Assembly (NCBI GenBank): GCA_021732005.1
Contig: JAKFVT010000027.1
Coordinates: 124,001 to 188,000 of the forward strand
Direction: 5' to 3'
DNA from: Mycobacterium sp.
GTDB taxonomy: Bacteria; Actinomycetota; Actinomycetes; Mycobacteriales; Mycobacteriaceae
DNA: 64,000 bases
Within the stretch, counting starts at the first letter, position 1; every line of letters begins with the position of its first letter. Shown here piece after piece: positions 9,854-18,521 of the stretch. Below the pieces are notes generated by a model. The model was not told the origin of the DNA. It did not search any database and saw only the letters and a list, made by a program, of their open reading frames with translations. The translations under genes and the position numbers were made by a program.

Positions 9854-12800
9854 TCAGGCCTTGGTGATCGCGACCCGCACGCCGTCGCCGATCTCCACGC
9901 CGTCGGCCGGCTCGCCGAAGTCGAAGCTCGTCGCCAGAATCTCGCCCGCGATCAGATCGGTATGCGCCGCAGCCCAATCCGCCCGTTCGGCGGGAACCGA
10001 CATGACCACCCGGATGCGGTCACTGACGTCCAAGCCGCTGGACTTGCGCAGATCCTGCAGTTCGCGGATGCGGTCCTTGGCCCAGCCCTCGGCCTCCAAC
10101 TCCGGGGTGACGGCGCCGTCCAGCACCACCAGGCCGGCACCGTCGGGCAGTGCCGCCGTCCACTCCGGATCGGCGGCCACCAGCTTGGCCGTGAACTCCT
10201 CCGGAAGCAGCACGGCCGGGCCCGCGGTGAGCGTGCCGTCGGCGTTGAGCACATATTCGCCCGCCTTGACGGCTTTGATCGCGGCCTGCACGTCCTTGCC
10301 GATGCGTGGGCCTGCGGCGCGGGCGTTGACCGCGAGCTCGAAACGGCCGTAGGCGGGCACGTCGTCGGTGACCTCGACGGCCTTGACGTTCAGCTCGTCG
10401 GCGATCAGGTCCGCGAAAGGTTCGAGACTCTGCGGATTTTCCACTGCGACAGTAAGTTTCGGCAGCGGCAGGCGCACCCGGAGCTTCTTGGCCTTGCGCA
10501 GCGACGACGCAGTCGAGCAGACGTCGCGCACCTGGTCCATGGCGGCCACCAACGCCGGGTCCGCCGGGACCACGCCCGCCTGCGGCCAGTCGGTCAGATG
10601 CACCGAGCGCTCACCGGTCAGACCGCGCCAGATCACCTCGGTGGCCATCGGAAGCAGCGGGGCCGCCAGCCGGGTGGTCACCTCCAGCACGGTGTGCAGG
10701 GTGTCGATGGCGTCGGGATCCTCTTCCCAGAAGCGCGAACGCGACCGGCGCACATACCAGTTCGTCAACGCTTCGGTGAACTGGCGCAGCTGCTCGCACG
10801 CACCGGAGATGTCGCACACGTCCATCGACTCGGTCAGCTGGCCGCGCAGCTCGGCGAGCTTGGCCAGGATGTAGCGGTCCAGCACATGGGTCGAATTCGC
10901 GCGCCAGGTACCGACTTTCGGCGCGTACAGGGCGAGGAAACTGTAGGCGTTCCACAGCGGGAGCAGCACCTGGCGGACACCTTCGCGGATACCCTGCTCG
11001 GTGACGATCAGGTTGCCGCCCCGCAGGATCGGCGACGCCATCAGGAACCACCGCATCGCATCTGAGCCGTCGCGGTCGAACACCTCGTTGACGTCGGGAT
11101 AGTTGCGCAGCGACTTGCTCATCTTGGCGCCGTCGTTGCCGAGCACGATCCCATGGGAGACACAGGTTTTGAACGCCGGCTTGTCGAACAGCGCACTGGA
11201 GAGCACGTGCAGGGTGTAGAACCAGCCGCGGGTCTGGCCGATGTACTCGACGATGAAGTCACCGGGGAAATGCGTCTGGAACCAATCCTGGTTCTCGAAC
11301 GGGTAGTGCACCTGCGCGTACGGCATCGACCCGGAGTCGAACCACACATCGAAGACGTCCTCGATGCGGCGCATCGTCGAATTGCCGGACGGGTCGTCGG
11401 GATTGGGCCGCGTCAACTCGTCGATGAAAGGCCGGTGCAGATTGTCCGGGCGCACGCCGAAGTCACGCTCGAGTTCGTCGAGGCTGCCGTAGACGTCGAT
11501 CCGCGGGTACGCCGGGTCATCGGAGACCCACACCGGAATCGGCGTGCCCCAGTAGCGGTTTCGCGAGATCGACCAGTCCCTGGCACCGGACAGCCACTTG
11601 CCGAACTGACCGTCCTTGACGTGGTCGGGATACCAGGTGATCTGCTGGTTGAGCTCCACCATCCGGTCGCGGAACTCGGTGACCTTGACGAACCAGGACG
11701 ACACCGCCCGGTAGATCAGCGGATTGCGGCACCGCCAGCAGTGCGGGTAGGAGTGCTCGTAGGTTTCGTGGCGGATCAACACCGGGGCGTTGACCGCGGC
11801 GGATCCGGTGCCGTTCTTCAGGTCCCGGATGATCTGCGGGTTGGCGTCGAACACGTGCTGGCCCTGATAGTCGGGCACGCTGGCGTCGAAGCGGCCCTTG
11901 GAGTCCACCGGCGTCACCGGCACGATGCCGACGGTGTCGGTGGTGGCCTTGTCGTCCTCGCCGTACGCCGGGGCCATGTGCACCACGCCGGTGCCGTCCT
12001 CGGTGGTGACGAAGTCGCCGCGAAGCACCTGAAAAGCATTGGCGGAGTTCAGGAAGTACGGGAACGGCGGCAGGTAGTGCAACCCGAGGAGCTGTTCACC
12101 GGTGACGGTGGCGAGCACCTCGGGCTCCTCCCCCAGCTCCCGCGCGTAGGCGGCCAGCCGGGCCTGCGCGAGCACCAGGCGCCGGCCGTCCACCTGCACC
12201 ACCACGTAGGTGACGTCGGGGTTGACCGCGACGGCCTGGTTGGACGGCAACGTCCAGGGCGTGGTGGTCCAGATCAGCAGGTAGGCGCCATCAAGGTCGG
12301 AGCCGGCCTGGTTGATTCGGAACCCGACCGTGATCGCCGGGTCCTGCCTGCTCTGGTAGACGTCGTCGTCCATGCGCAACTCGTGCGCCGACAGCGGGGT
12401 CTCGTCGTTCCAGCAGTACGGCAGCACCCGCACGCCCTCATAGGCCAGGCCCTTGTCCCACAGCTGCTTGAACGCCCAGATGACGGACTCCATGAACGAC
12501 AGGTCCAGGGTCTTGTAGTCGTTGTCGAAGTCGACCCAGCGGGCCTGACGGGTGACGTAGTCACGCCACTCATTGGTGTACTTCAGCACCGAGGCCCGGC
12601 AGGCGTCGTTGAACTTCCCGATGCCCATCTCTTCGATCTGGGCTTTGTCGGTGATGCCGAGTTGACGCTGCACCTCGAGTTCGGCGGGCAGCCCGTGGGT
12701 GTCCCAGCCGAACCGACGCTCCACTTTGTAGCCGCGCATCGTGCGGTAGCGCGGCACGATGTCCTTGACGTACCCGGTCAGAAGGTGGCCGTAGTGCGGC

Positions 12801-12973
12801 AGTCCGTTGGCGAACGGCGGACCGTCGTAGAAGACGTATTCCTCGGCGCCGTCGCGCTGGGCGACGCTGGCCCGGAAGGTGTCGTCGGACGCCCAGTAGT
12901 CGAGGACATCGAGTTCGAGGGCCGGGAAGCTGGGTGAACCACCAGCCGGCTTCGGATAGCCATTCTCGGTCAC
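9854..12973 (-). CDS. ileS: Isoleucyl-tRNA synthetase
   Basis: IleRS charges tRNA-Ile with isoleucine and edits valine. The 1039-residue length matches mycobacterial IleRS (about 1040). The class I signatures are present: the HIGH-type motif HYGH in [10 protein letters not shown] near residue 60, and KMSKS in [10 protein letters not shown]. The CP1 editing region lies between them, and a tRNA-anticodon domain follows in the C-terminal third. The GTG at 12973 follows an AGGAG ribosome site (12986-12990, minus strand) that lies inside a T-box leader. An upstream in-frame start at 13051 would run through the T-box RNA and is rejected. Confidence 0.97.
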   Translation of the reverse strand: MTENGYPKPAGGSPSFPALELDVLDYWASDDTFRASVAQRDGAEEYVFYDGPPFANGLPHYGHLLTGYVKDIVPRYRTMRGYKVERRFGWDTHGLPAELEVQRQLGITDKAQIEEMGIGKFNDACRASVLKYTNEWRDYVTRQARWVDFDNDYKTLDLSFMESVIWAFKQLWDKGLAYEGVRVLPYCWNDETPLSAHELRMDDDVYQSRQDPAITVGFRINQAGSDLDGAYLLIWTTTPWTLPSNQAVAVNPDVTYVVVQVDGRRLVLAQARLAAYARELGEEPEVLATVTGEQLLGLHYLPPFPYFLNSANAFQVLRGDFVTTEDGTGVVHMAPAYGEDDKATTDTVGIVPVTPVDSKGRFDASVPDYQGQHVFDANPQIIRDLKNGTGSAAVNAPVLIRHETYEHSYPHCWRCRNPLIYRAVSSWFVKVTEFRDRMVELNQQITWYPDHVKDGQFGKWLSGARDWSISRNRYWGTPIPVWVSDDPAYPRIDVYGSLDELERDFGVRPDNLHRPFIDELTRPNPDDPSGNSTMRRIEDVFDVWFDSGSMPYAQVHYPFENQDWFQTHFPGDFIVEYIGQTRGWFYTLHVLSSALFDKPAFKTCVSHGIVLGNDGAKMSKSLRNYPDVNEVFDRDGSDAMRWFLMASPILRGGNLIVTEQGIREGVRQVLLPLWNAYSFLALYAPKVGTWRANSTHVLDRYILAKLAELRGQLTESMDVCDISGACEQLRQFTEALTNWYVRRSRSRFWEEDPDAIDTLHTVLEVTTRLAAPLLPMATEVIWRGLTGERSVHLTDWPQAGVVPADPALVAAMDQVRDVCSTASSLRKAKKLRVRLPLPKLTVAVENPQSLEPFADLIADELNVKAVEVTDDVPAYGRFELAVNARAAGPRIGKDVQAAIKAVKAGEYVLNADGTLTAGPAVLLPEEFTAKLVAADPEWTAALPDGAGLVVLDGAVTPELEAEGWAKDRIRELQDLRKSSGLDVSDRIRVVMSVPAERADWAAAHTDLIAGEILATSFDFGEPADGVEIGDGVRVAITKA

Positions 12974-13180
12974 GGGCGCGTTCGTCTCCTGTGCCAGGTG
13001 TCTGGACACGGGGACGACGACGCGCGGAGTGCGCGAGCGCCGCGGTACCACCCCGCTTACGCACGTATCGTGCGTCGCTCTTGACAGGCTGTGACGGGCC
13101 CACCCGTTCGGTTCTACTGAGTCCCGACGTGTGACTGTTCTTCCGAAGGCTCCCCGGTGATGGCCGGATCGGTGCCGCTG
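12974..13180 (-). promoter_or_regulatory. T-box riboswitch of ileS (actinobacterial short Stem I type)
   Basis: The leader contains the T-box core GGGGTGGTACCGCGG (minus strand, 13040-13054), which pairs with the free 3' end of uncharged tRNA. An upstream hairpin places the Ile specifier codon ATC (13159-13161) in the loop of CCGGCCATCACCGG. The following GGAGCCTTCGGAAGAAC segment is the usual linker of actinobacterial ileS T-boxes. In this class uncharged tRNA-Ile is known to relieve sequestration of the ribosome site, so regulation is translational. A TAGAAT -10 at 13187-13192 predicts a transcript start near 13180, just after the upstream gene's stop codon. Confidence 0.9.
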
Positions 13181-13186
13181 GCGAAG

Positions 13187-13192
13187 ATTCTA
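13187..13192 (-). promoter_or_regulatory. Probable -10 element for the ileS T-box transcript
   Basis: The minus-strand TAGAAT fits TANNNT. Initiation about 7 bases downstream would start the RNA immediately before the T-box specifier hairpin. Confidence 0.5.
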
Positions 13193-13196
13193 GCCG

Positions 13197-13790
13197 TTAG
13201 ACGGTGTGGTAGACCGGGGTGGCCTCGGACGTCACGCTGATCAGGCCGAGCCGGAACTGGTTGGCCAGTTCCTCGACCGTGCAGTGGTCCAGCCGACGCG
13301 AGTCGTACCACCAGTCCATCTGCACCTCGCCGTCGCCGCGGTAGGCGAGCACGCCCAGCGCGGGACCGTCGGCCAGTTGCAGCGGCCCGAGCGACGGCTC
13401 CGGCGGCAGCCCGAGGAACGAGAACGCGACGTCGGCCGGCGACGTGCTGAGCCGGGCTGGCGTCAGCGCTTCGCGGACCTCGGCCAACAGGTCGTTGGCG
13501 GCCATGCCCCGTTCATCGGCACAGCACAGCCGAAAAGGCTGCACTGCGGTCAAGCCACTGACCGTCACGAAACCGACCCCGATGGTTCGGGCGATCGCCC
13601 GCCCCAGAGCGGCCAGCAGCACTTCCTCGATACCGACCCGGGCAGCATCGACCGCTCCGTCCAGTTCGGCGGTCAGTTCGTGGGACAGGGGCGCCGACAA
13701 TCGAACCAAATCTTCTGGTCGAGGCCGGCCGGGAATCTCATCATCGACTACCCGCACATTGCTAGACGGGTAGGTCACAGGAGCAACCAT
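13197..13790 (-). CDS. Stand-alone condensation-domain-like protein (C-lobe only)
   Basis: The 197 residues resemble the C-terminal half of a nonribosomal-peptide condensation or WS/DGAT-type domain. The similarity lies in the GIEEVLLAALGRAIART helix, the VAFSFLG strand, GPALGVLAYRGDGEVQMDWWYD and the final helix CTVEELANQFRLGLI. The catalytic HHxxxDG motif of the N-lobe is absent, so independent catalysis is unlikely; a partner or binding role is inference. The ATG at 13790 is favoured because TACGGT (13797-13802, minus strand) ends 6 bases upstream. In-frame ATGs at 13817 and 13832 are alternatives. It lies directly upstream of the ileS T-box on the same strand. Confidence 0.68.
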   Translation of the reverse strand: MVAPVTYPSSNVRVVDDEIPGRPRPEDLVRLSAPLSHELTAELDGAVDAARVGIEEVLLAALGRAIARTIGVGFVTVSGLTAVQPFRLCCADERGMAANDLLAEVREALTPARLSTSPADVAFSFLGLPPEPSLGPLQLADGPALGVLAYRGDGEVQMDWWYDSRRLDHCTVEELANQFRLGLISVTSEATPVYHTV

Positions 13791-13924
13791 GCCCTCACCG
13801 TAGCGGTCGTGTCCCATAAATGGGAGACCCATCCCAGAAGTGTGACGACGGTGTCAATTAAGTTATCCATTTGTCGCGTGCAGGCGGCGATACCCAATAC
13901 CGGGAGTTCGGGTTATTGTGAGGC

Positions 13925-14281
13925 GTGCCCAGGACCGATGAGAACGGACGCCAGCTCAAAACCCTGCTCGACTATCTCCTCGACGGGGACATCGAGGCCC
14001 GCGACATCTATGACGCGCTAGGCACCTCCAGCAGCACTTATTACCGGCGCGTGAAGGACCACGACTACCCGAACGCCGAGGAACTGCGCCTGGTGGCGTC
14101 CCGATTCGGGCTCAGCTATCCCGATTTGCAAGTGCGATTCGGACTAATGAGTCGCGAAGAAGTTCAGCAATATGTCGAATCTTCGCCATTTACGTTGGCG
14201 ACAATTAATACCGTCACCGCGACGCGTAATCCCGCGAAATTCTCAGAATTGAAGCCTCGACTCGACGCTCCTCCGCTGTAG
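13925..14281 (+). CDS. HTH regulator resembling mycobacteriophage immunity repressors
   Basis: This 118-residue protein has a winged or Cro-like DNA-binding region at about residues 10-75: LLDYLLDGDIEARDIYDAL, then the recognition-helix-like SSSTYYRRVKDHDYP, then ELRLVASRFGLSYPDLQVRFGLM. Proteins of this type are annotated as immunity repressors in mycobacteria and their phages; that is recalled family knowledge. The GTG at 13925 has TATTGT 5 bases upstream and GAGG just before it. The 3' half is poorer in GC than its neighbours, a hint of transfer. A membrane protein gene follows after 40 bases, probably in the same transcript. Confidence 0.78.
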   Translation: MPRTDENGRQLKTLLDYLLDGDIEARDIYDALGTSSSTYYRRVKDHDYPNAEELRLVASRFGLSYPDLQVRFGLMSREEVQQYVESSPFTLATINTVTATRNPAKFSELKPRLDAPPL

Positions 14282-14321
14282 TATTTGCTGAAGTTATTCG
14301 GGGGCGTAAGGCGACGAAGGC

Positions 14322-15056
14322 ATGGGTCTTGGGGCACTAATCGCGATCACGCTTGCATGCGTGGCGTGGAGCCTGTGGATCAGGCGACTCACCTGGTCCT
14401 GCCGCTGGGAAGTCGCAGCCACCTTGAACATCGCACTGCAGGGTGCAGCGGTGTTCCTGATGTCGCCGTTCGCCTCTGAAACCATCGGTCAGCTGCTGCA
14501 CTCGCTGACCGGAGTGTGTAACCTCGAGGACTACATCGGCCACGACTGCTATGTCGTGGCGGCCTCCGCGATCGTCTACAACGCGCTGGGCCGACTGCGG
14601 GACGACAATGCGACGCAGGCGGCATTCAAGCAATATGTCGAGCGTCCGGCGACGCTGTGCATTCCCTTGCTTTTGGCAACCTTTTCGATGGGCAACGGCG
14701 CGAAAATATATCGCTCCGACTTCTTCACCGTGCCCACCGACTTCTGGCTGTCGGCCTACTGGCTGGTGCTGTGCGGAACGCTGATCTATCTGCTCGGCTA
14801 CAGCGCGCGGGCGCTGTACGTCCTGCGCCAGGACCCGCGATCGCGGCGCATCGCCAACATCTACCTCTTGGCGTCGGCCAGCGGCATCCTGGCCTGCACG
14901 ATCCGCATCGTCACCGCCTACGTGCCCGCGCTGCAGGAGATCGAAGGTGGCACGCTGGTGTGGTTCTTCGCCTGCTTCTGCGGTGCCGGCTTCGCGCTGA
15001 CATCGGCACATTCGTGGCGCATCAAGACTCGATGGTTCACTCACACGCCCAGCTGA
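14322..15056 (+). CDS. Integral membrane protein paired with the HTH regulator (MAB_1171c-like)
   Basis: The 244-residue protein has about seven hydrophobic helices, with polar loops containing GVCNLEDYIGHDCYV (two Cys flanking an acidic stretch) and VLRQDPRSRR. The general pattern resembles the MAB_1171c-type putative transporters found beside small repressor-like regulators in actinobacteria; the molecular role is unknown. A GACGAAGG sequence precedes the ATG at 14322. The close spacing to the HTH gene suggests a two-gene module, possibly of prophage origin. Other possibilities are a sensor or a membrane-acting abortive-infection protein. Confidence 0.7.
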   Translation: MGLGALIAITLACVAWSLWIRRLTWSCRWEVAATLNIALQGAAVFLMSPFASETIGQLLHSLTGVCNLEDYIGHDCYVVAASAIVYNALGRLRDDNATQAAFKQYVERPATLCIPLLLATFSMGNGAKIYRSDFFTVPTDFWLSAYWLVLCGTLIYLLGYSARALYVLRQDPRSRRIANIYLLASASGILACTIRIVTAYVPALQEIEGGTLVWFFACFCGAGFALTSAHSWRIKTRWFTHTPS

Positions 15057-15081
15057 TGGCACGCCCGCACTCCGCGGGCCC

Positions 15082-15087
15082 GATAAT
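15082..15087 (+). promoter_or_regulatory. Probable -10 element for the glycosyltransferase gene
   Basis: GATAAT ends 8 bases before the ATG at 15096, consistent with a leaderless transcript independent of the upstream membrane gene. Confidence 0.4.
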
Positions 15088-15095
15088 GGTGATCG

Positions 15096-16376
15096 ATGAA
15101 AATCGCGGTGACTATCCACGGGACCCGTGGTGATGTCGAACCCTGCGCGGCGGTAGGACTCGAGTTACAGCGCCGCGGCCACGACGTACGCATGGCCGTG
15201 CCCCCGAACCTCGTCGCCTTCGTCCGGTCCGCCGGACTGCTGTCGACCGTGGCCTACGGACCCGACTCGCAACAACAGCTGCGGGGCGACGTTTTCGAGC
15301 GGCCCGATGCCCTGACCGCCGCGGGCCCGGCGGACTGGGTGCGGCTGGGCAATCCGCTCACAGCGGTGCGGAAGGCCCGAGCCGCGGCCACCCGCGGCTG
15401 GGACGAGATGGCGGACACGCTGCTGGGCATGACCGAGGGCGCCGATCTGATCATCAGCGGGACGGCCTATCAGGAGATCGCCGCCAACGTAGCGGAGTAT
15501 CGCGGTCTCCCGCTGGCCGAAGTGCACTACTTCCCCGTCCGGGCCAACACCCAGATCCTGCCGCTGCGACTCCCTGCGCCGATGGTCCGGGCGGCGTATG
15601 CGGCAGGCGAGTGGATGCACTGGCAGCTGCTGAAACCGGCCGAGACCCGGCAGCGCCGCACCCTGGGCTTGCCGGCGACCAGGACCCGACCGGTCGGCCG
15701 CATCGTCAGCGCGGGCAGCCTGGAGATCCAGGCCTACGACCCGGTGTTCTTTCCGGGGCTCGCCGGCGAGTGGGGTGATCGGCGACCGCTCATCGGGTCC
15801 CTGACGCTGCAGATGCCCACCGAGGTCGACGATGAGGTCCGCTCCTGGATCACCGCCGGCACGCCGCCCATCTACTTCGGCTTCGGCAGCATGCCGCTGG
15901 ACTCCCCCGCCGACGCGGTACGGCTGATCAGCGACGTGTGCGCCGAACTCGGCGAGCGTGCGCTGATCGGCGCGGGATTCTCCGACTTCGACACCACCGG
16001 CACGGCGCCGCACGTCAAAATCGTGCCGTCGGTGAACCACGCCGCGGTGTTCCCGGCCTGCCGCGCGGTGGTGCATCACGGCGGCGCGGGCACGACCGCG
16101 GCCGGCATTCGCGCCGGAGTCCCCACCCTGGTGCTGTGGGTGGCGGCCGAACAGCCGCTCTGGGGCAAACAGGTCGAGCGGCTCGGCATCGGCGCGACCC
16201 GGCGGTTCGCTGCGTCCACGCGCGGTTCGCTACTAACCGACCTGCGAGCCGTGCTGGCTCCGGAAATGGCACAGCAGGCTCGTTTGCTCGCCGCGCGGAT
16301 GAGTACGCCGTCGGAGAGCGTCGCGACGGCAGCCGACCTTCTGGAGAAGGCCGCCCGCAACCGCCACGCGGGGTGA
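15096..16376 (+). CDS. GT1-family (UGT-like) glycosyltransferase, Rv1524/Rv1526c type
   Basis: This 426-residue enzyme has the two-domain GT-B form of mycobacterial GPL/LOS glycosyltransferases. The acceptor domain begins MKIAVTIHGTRGDVEPCAAV, typical of sterol and lipid glucosyltransferases. The donor domain contains YFGFGSMP and the sugar-nucleotide block VVHHGGAGTTAAGIRAGVP near residue 325. Such enzymes transfer hexoses or deoxyhexoses to lipid acceptors on the cytoplasmic face. Its place in a cluster with gap-like, papA and pks5-like genes suggests glycosylation of the cluster's lipid. Donor and acceptor cannot be told from the sequence. Confidence 0.88.
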   Translation: MKIAVTIHGTRGDVEPCAAVGLELQRRGHDVRMAVPPNLVAFVRSAGLLSTVAYGPDSQQQLRGDVFERPDALTAAGPADWVRLGNPLTAVRKARAAATRGWDEMADTLLGMTEGADLIISGTAYQEIAANVAEYRGLPLAEVHYFPVRANTQILPLRLPAPMVRAAYAAGEWMHWQLLKPAETRQRRTLGLPATRTRPVGRIVSAGSLEIQAYDPVFFPGLAGEWGDRRPLIGSLTLQMPTEVDDEVRSWITAGTPPIYFGFGSMPLDSPADAVRLISDVCAELGERALIGAGFSDFDTTGTAPHVKIVPSVNHAAVFPACRAVVHHGGAGTTAAGIRAGVPTLVLWVAAEQPLWGKQVERLGIGATRRFAASTRGSLLTDLRAVLAPEMAQQARLLAARMSTPSESVATAADLLEKAARNRHAG

Positions 16377-16407
16377 CGTCCACTCTGCCCACCGCATCCC
16401 GGCAAGG

Positions 16408-16413
16408 TAGAAT
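16408..16413 (+). promoter_or_regulatory. Probable -10 element of the GAP-like gene
   Basis: TAGAAT ends 8 bases before the GTG at 16422, fitting a leaderless start. Confidence 0.45.
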
Positions 16414-16421
16414 TCGGCGTT

Positions 16422-17150
16422 GTGTGGACAACCGTGGTGCTGCTCGGCCTCGCCGTGAGCATCGAGCCCGCACGTATCGCACTGATCGCACTGCTGCTGA
16501 CCCGACCACGTCCCGCGCGGCACCTGACGGTCTTCCTGTGCACCGGCCTGGCGATGAGCCTCAGCGTCGGCTTCACGGTGCTGTTCATCTTCCATCACAG
16601 CTTCCTGGGCAAGGCCGATCTCAACCCGGCCCTGATCCAGATCGGCATCGGCGTCGTCGCCGTGCTTCTCGGCGCCCTGCTGATGTCGAAGATCCCGCTC
16701 CGCCAGTTCTCCCGTAAGGAGATGGCCGAGGTGCCGGCCGGGGGCGCCAACGAGACCGTCCTGGAGGTCGAACAAGAACTGGCGCCGGGCCGGTTCAAGC
16801 GACTGACCACCAAGGTGCGCGCCTTCGTGCAGGGCGAATCGTCCTGGTTCTCCGGGTCCATCGGCGCCGCCCTGGCGATGCCGAGCGTCGACTACATGGC
16901 CCTGCTGGCGCTGATCATCGCGTCCAAGACCCCGCCGGCCGAGCAGGCCGCGGCCCTGGTCACCTTCCTGCTGCTGGCCAGCTGGGCAGCGGTCATCCCG
17001 CTACTCAGCTTCATGGTGGCGCCGGCCAAGACCCGAGTGTGGGTGCAGCGCTTCAACGAATGGATCCGCACCCGCACCCGCAGGCACGCGGGCATCTTCG
17101 TCGCGGTGGTCGGTGTGATCCTGATGTTGGTCGGCCTGCACGGCCTGTGA
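16422..17150 (+). CDS. GAP-like membrane protein (glycolipid export helper)
   Basis: The 242-residue protein has six predicted membrane helices separated by a central cytoplasmic loop (about residues 90-140, ending RFKRLTTKVRAFVQGES). The N-terminal VVLLGLAVSIEPARIALIALLL and the segment SWFSGSIGAALAMPSVDYMALLALI are typical of the GAP family, whose founding member is needed to move glycopeptidolipids to the surface of M. smegmatis. Its position after a glycosyltransferase and before the acyltransferase/Pks genes supports a role in exporting the cluster's lipid. The 3' end is 9 bases from the convergent acyltransferase gene. Confidence 0.82.
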   Translation: MWTTVVLLGLAVSIEPARIALIALLLTRPRPARHLTVFLCTGLAMSLSVGFTVLFIFHHSFLGKADLNPALIQIGIGVVAVLLGALLMSKIPLRQFSRKEMAEVPAGGANETVLEVEQELAPGRFKRLTTKVRAFVQGESSWFSGSIGAALAMPSVDYMALLALIIASKTPPAEQAAALVTFLLLASWAAVIPLLSFMVAPAKTRVWVQRFNEWIRTRTRRHAGIFVAVVGVILMLVGLHGL

Positions 17151-17159
17151 CGCCGCGAG

Positions 17160-18512
17160 TCACTCGATGACGGCGTTGAGCCCGAATTCGGTCAGTGTCT
17201 GACCCACCAGGTCCCGCAGTCGCTGCTTGGTGTTCTCGGCGCCGATCTCGTAGGCCTCGATCGAGATCACGACCTTGCCGTTGATCCGCGCGGACACCAC
17301 GACAAGCTGACCGTGCGAACGTTCGATCTCGCGCCGCGTCACGTTCTGATCGAGGGCCCTCAGGACGACCTTCTCCGCGGTTGTGCCGTCGACCTGAGCG
17401 ATCTGCGGAGGCAGATCCCCGAGGTTCGAGCAGGACACCGGGAGGTCCTCGGAGTAGGAGAACAACAGCTCGGCCACTCCCTTGACGGCGACCTGAGGAA
17501 GCCATGGCATCAACGGGAAGAGTTGCATCGCCGGGTCGGTCTGTTCCTTGGCCATCTGCCGTGACTCACGCACGACGGCACGCGACTCGGTGAGGTCGGC
17601 GGTCACCTTCTCCGGGTCGACGGTGGCGTTGGCGAAGGCCATTGCCAGTGCACGGTCGTCCTCTAGGCTCTCGCGCAGGTTGATCGCGATCACCAGCGAC
17701 ACCGCGCCGTCGGACTTACGACGCCGGCCCATCCGCTCGGCGACCTTCGCAGTAACGCCGACGAGCAGCGAATAGCTGTTGCCGCCAAGGCTTTCCGCAC
17801 GGGCATCCCACTCGGCGATGTCGACGAACGCGGCCACCGAGGGCACGTGGACGATCTCGTCCAGGCCGGATTGATCGACGCGCTTCCTGCGGGACTGGAT
17901 CACGTCCCGCCGCTTGCTCCACAGCAGCTTCGCGCCGATGGCCAGCGCCCGACGCGTCTCGGGCAGGTCCCTCAGCGCCTGGCGTGCGTCGGCGGCCAGC
18001 GCCTGGCGCCGGGGCCGCGAGCCGGGGCGGCCATATCCACCGTCGCGGACATTGCCGGTGACCGCCTCGAAGATCGCCAGCCCCGCTGCGGTGCCGTCGC
18101 CGATCACATGCGACGCCACGATGCTGACAGCGGTGGCGCCGTCGGTCAGCGGCTGGACCACCAGGTACCAGGTGGGGCCGTGTTCGGGGTCGATCGGGAG
18201 CGTCGCGAGCTCGTCGGCCCAGTCCATGAGTTCGTCACGCGGACGCGGCGTCTCGTTGAACTGGATCTCCGACGGCGCCTCACGGGGTTGGACCCACCGC
18301 GGCCTGCCGAACGGCAGCGGCGAGCGCTCGATGCGCCGGCCGCCGAGCGAGTCGGCGATGTTGCGGTGGAATCGTCGCAGCCCCTCGAAGTCGACAGGAT
18401 GTTCGTACACCCACACCGCTTGCATGAGCTGCCCGCGACCGGTGGCACGCATCAGCTCGAAGGCCGTCTGATCGAAGAACTCGAGCCGATGTTCTTGCGA
18501 CTCAGCACTCAC
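17160..18512 (-). CDS. WS/DGAT-PapA-like acyltransferase, paralogue B
   Basis: This 450-residue protein has the two-lobed condensation/acyltransferase fold pattern. The active-site motif is SHVIGDG (S134-G140), that is the family HHxxxDG with the first His replaced by Ser; the catalytic second His and the structural Asp remain. Other family features are the N-terminal RRFHRNIADSL helix, a TDGATAVSIVASH strand and PVSCSNLGDLPP in the C-lobe. It is a tandem paralogue of the next gene upstream, with the motif at identical residue numbers. It would end an operon of pks, papA and two acyltransferases. The acyl substrate is unknown. Confidence 0.8.
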   Translation of the reverse strand: MSAESQEHRLEFFDQTAFELMRATGRGQLMQAVWVYEHPVDFEGLRRFHRNIADSLGGRRIERSPLPFGRPRWVQPREAPSEIQFNETPRPRDELMDWADELATLPIDPEHGPTWYLVVQPLTDGATAVSIVASHVIGDGTAAGLAIFEAVTGNVRDGGYGRPGSRPRRQALAADARQALRDLPETRRALAIGAKLLWSKRRDVIQSRRKRVDQSGLDEIVHVPSVAAFVDIAEWDARAESLGGNSYSLLVGVTAKVAERMGRRRKSDGAVSLVIAINLRESLEDDRALAMAFANATVDPEKVTADLTESRAVVRESRQMAKEQTDPAMQLFPLMPWLPQVAVKGVAELLFSYSEDLPVSCSNLGDLPPQIAQVDGTTAEKVVLRALDQNVTRREIERSHGQLVVVSARINGKVVISIEAYEIGAENTKQRLRDLVGQTLTEFGLNAVIE

Positions 18513-18521
18513 AGCGCAACC

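Noticed and set aside
12974..13051. Longer ileS start at 13051
   Set aside because: It would translate through the T-box core; the GTG at 12973 follows a good ribosome site and gives the usual length.
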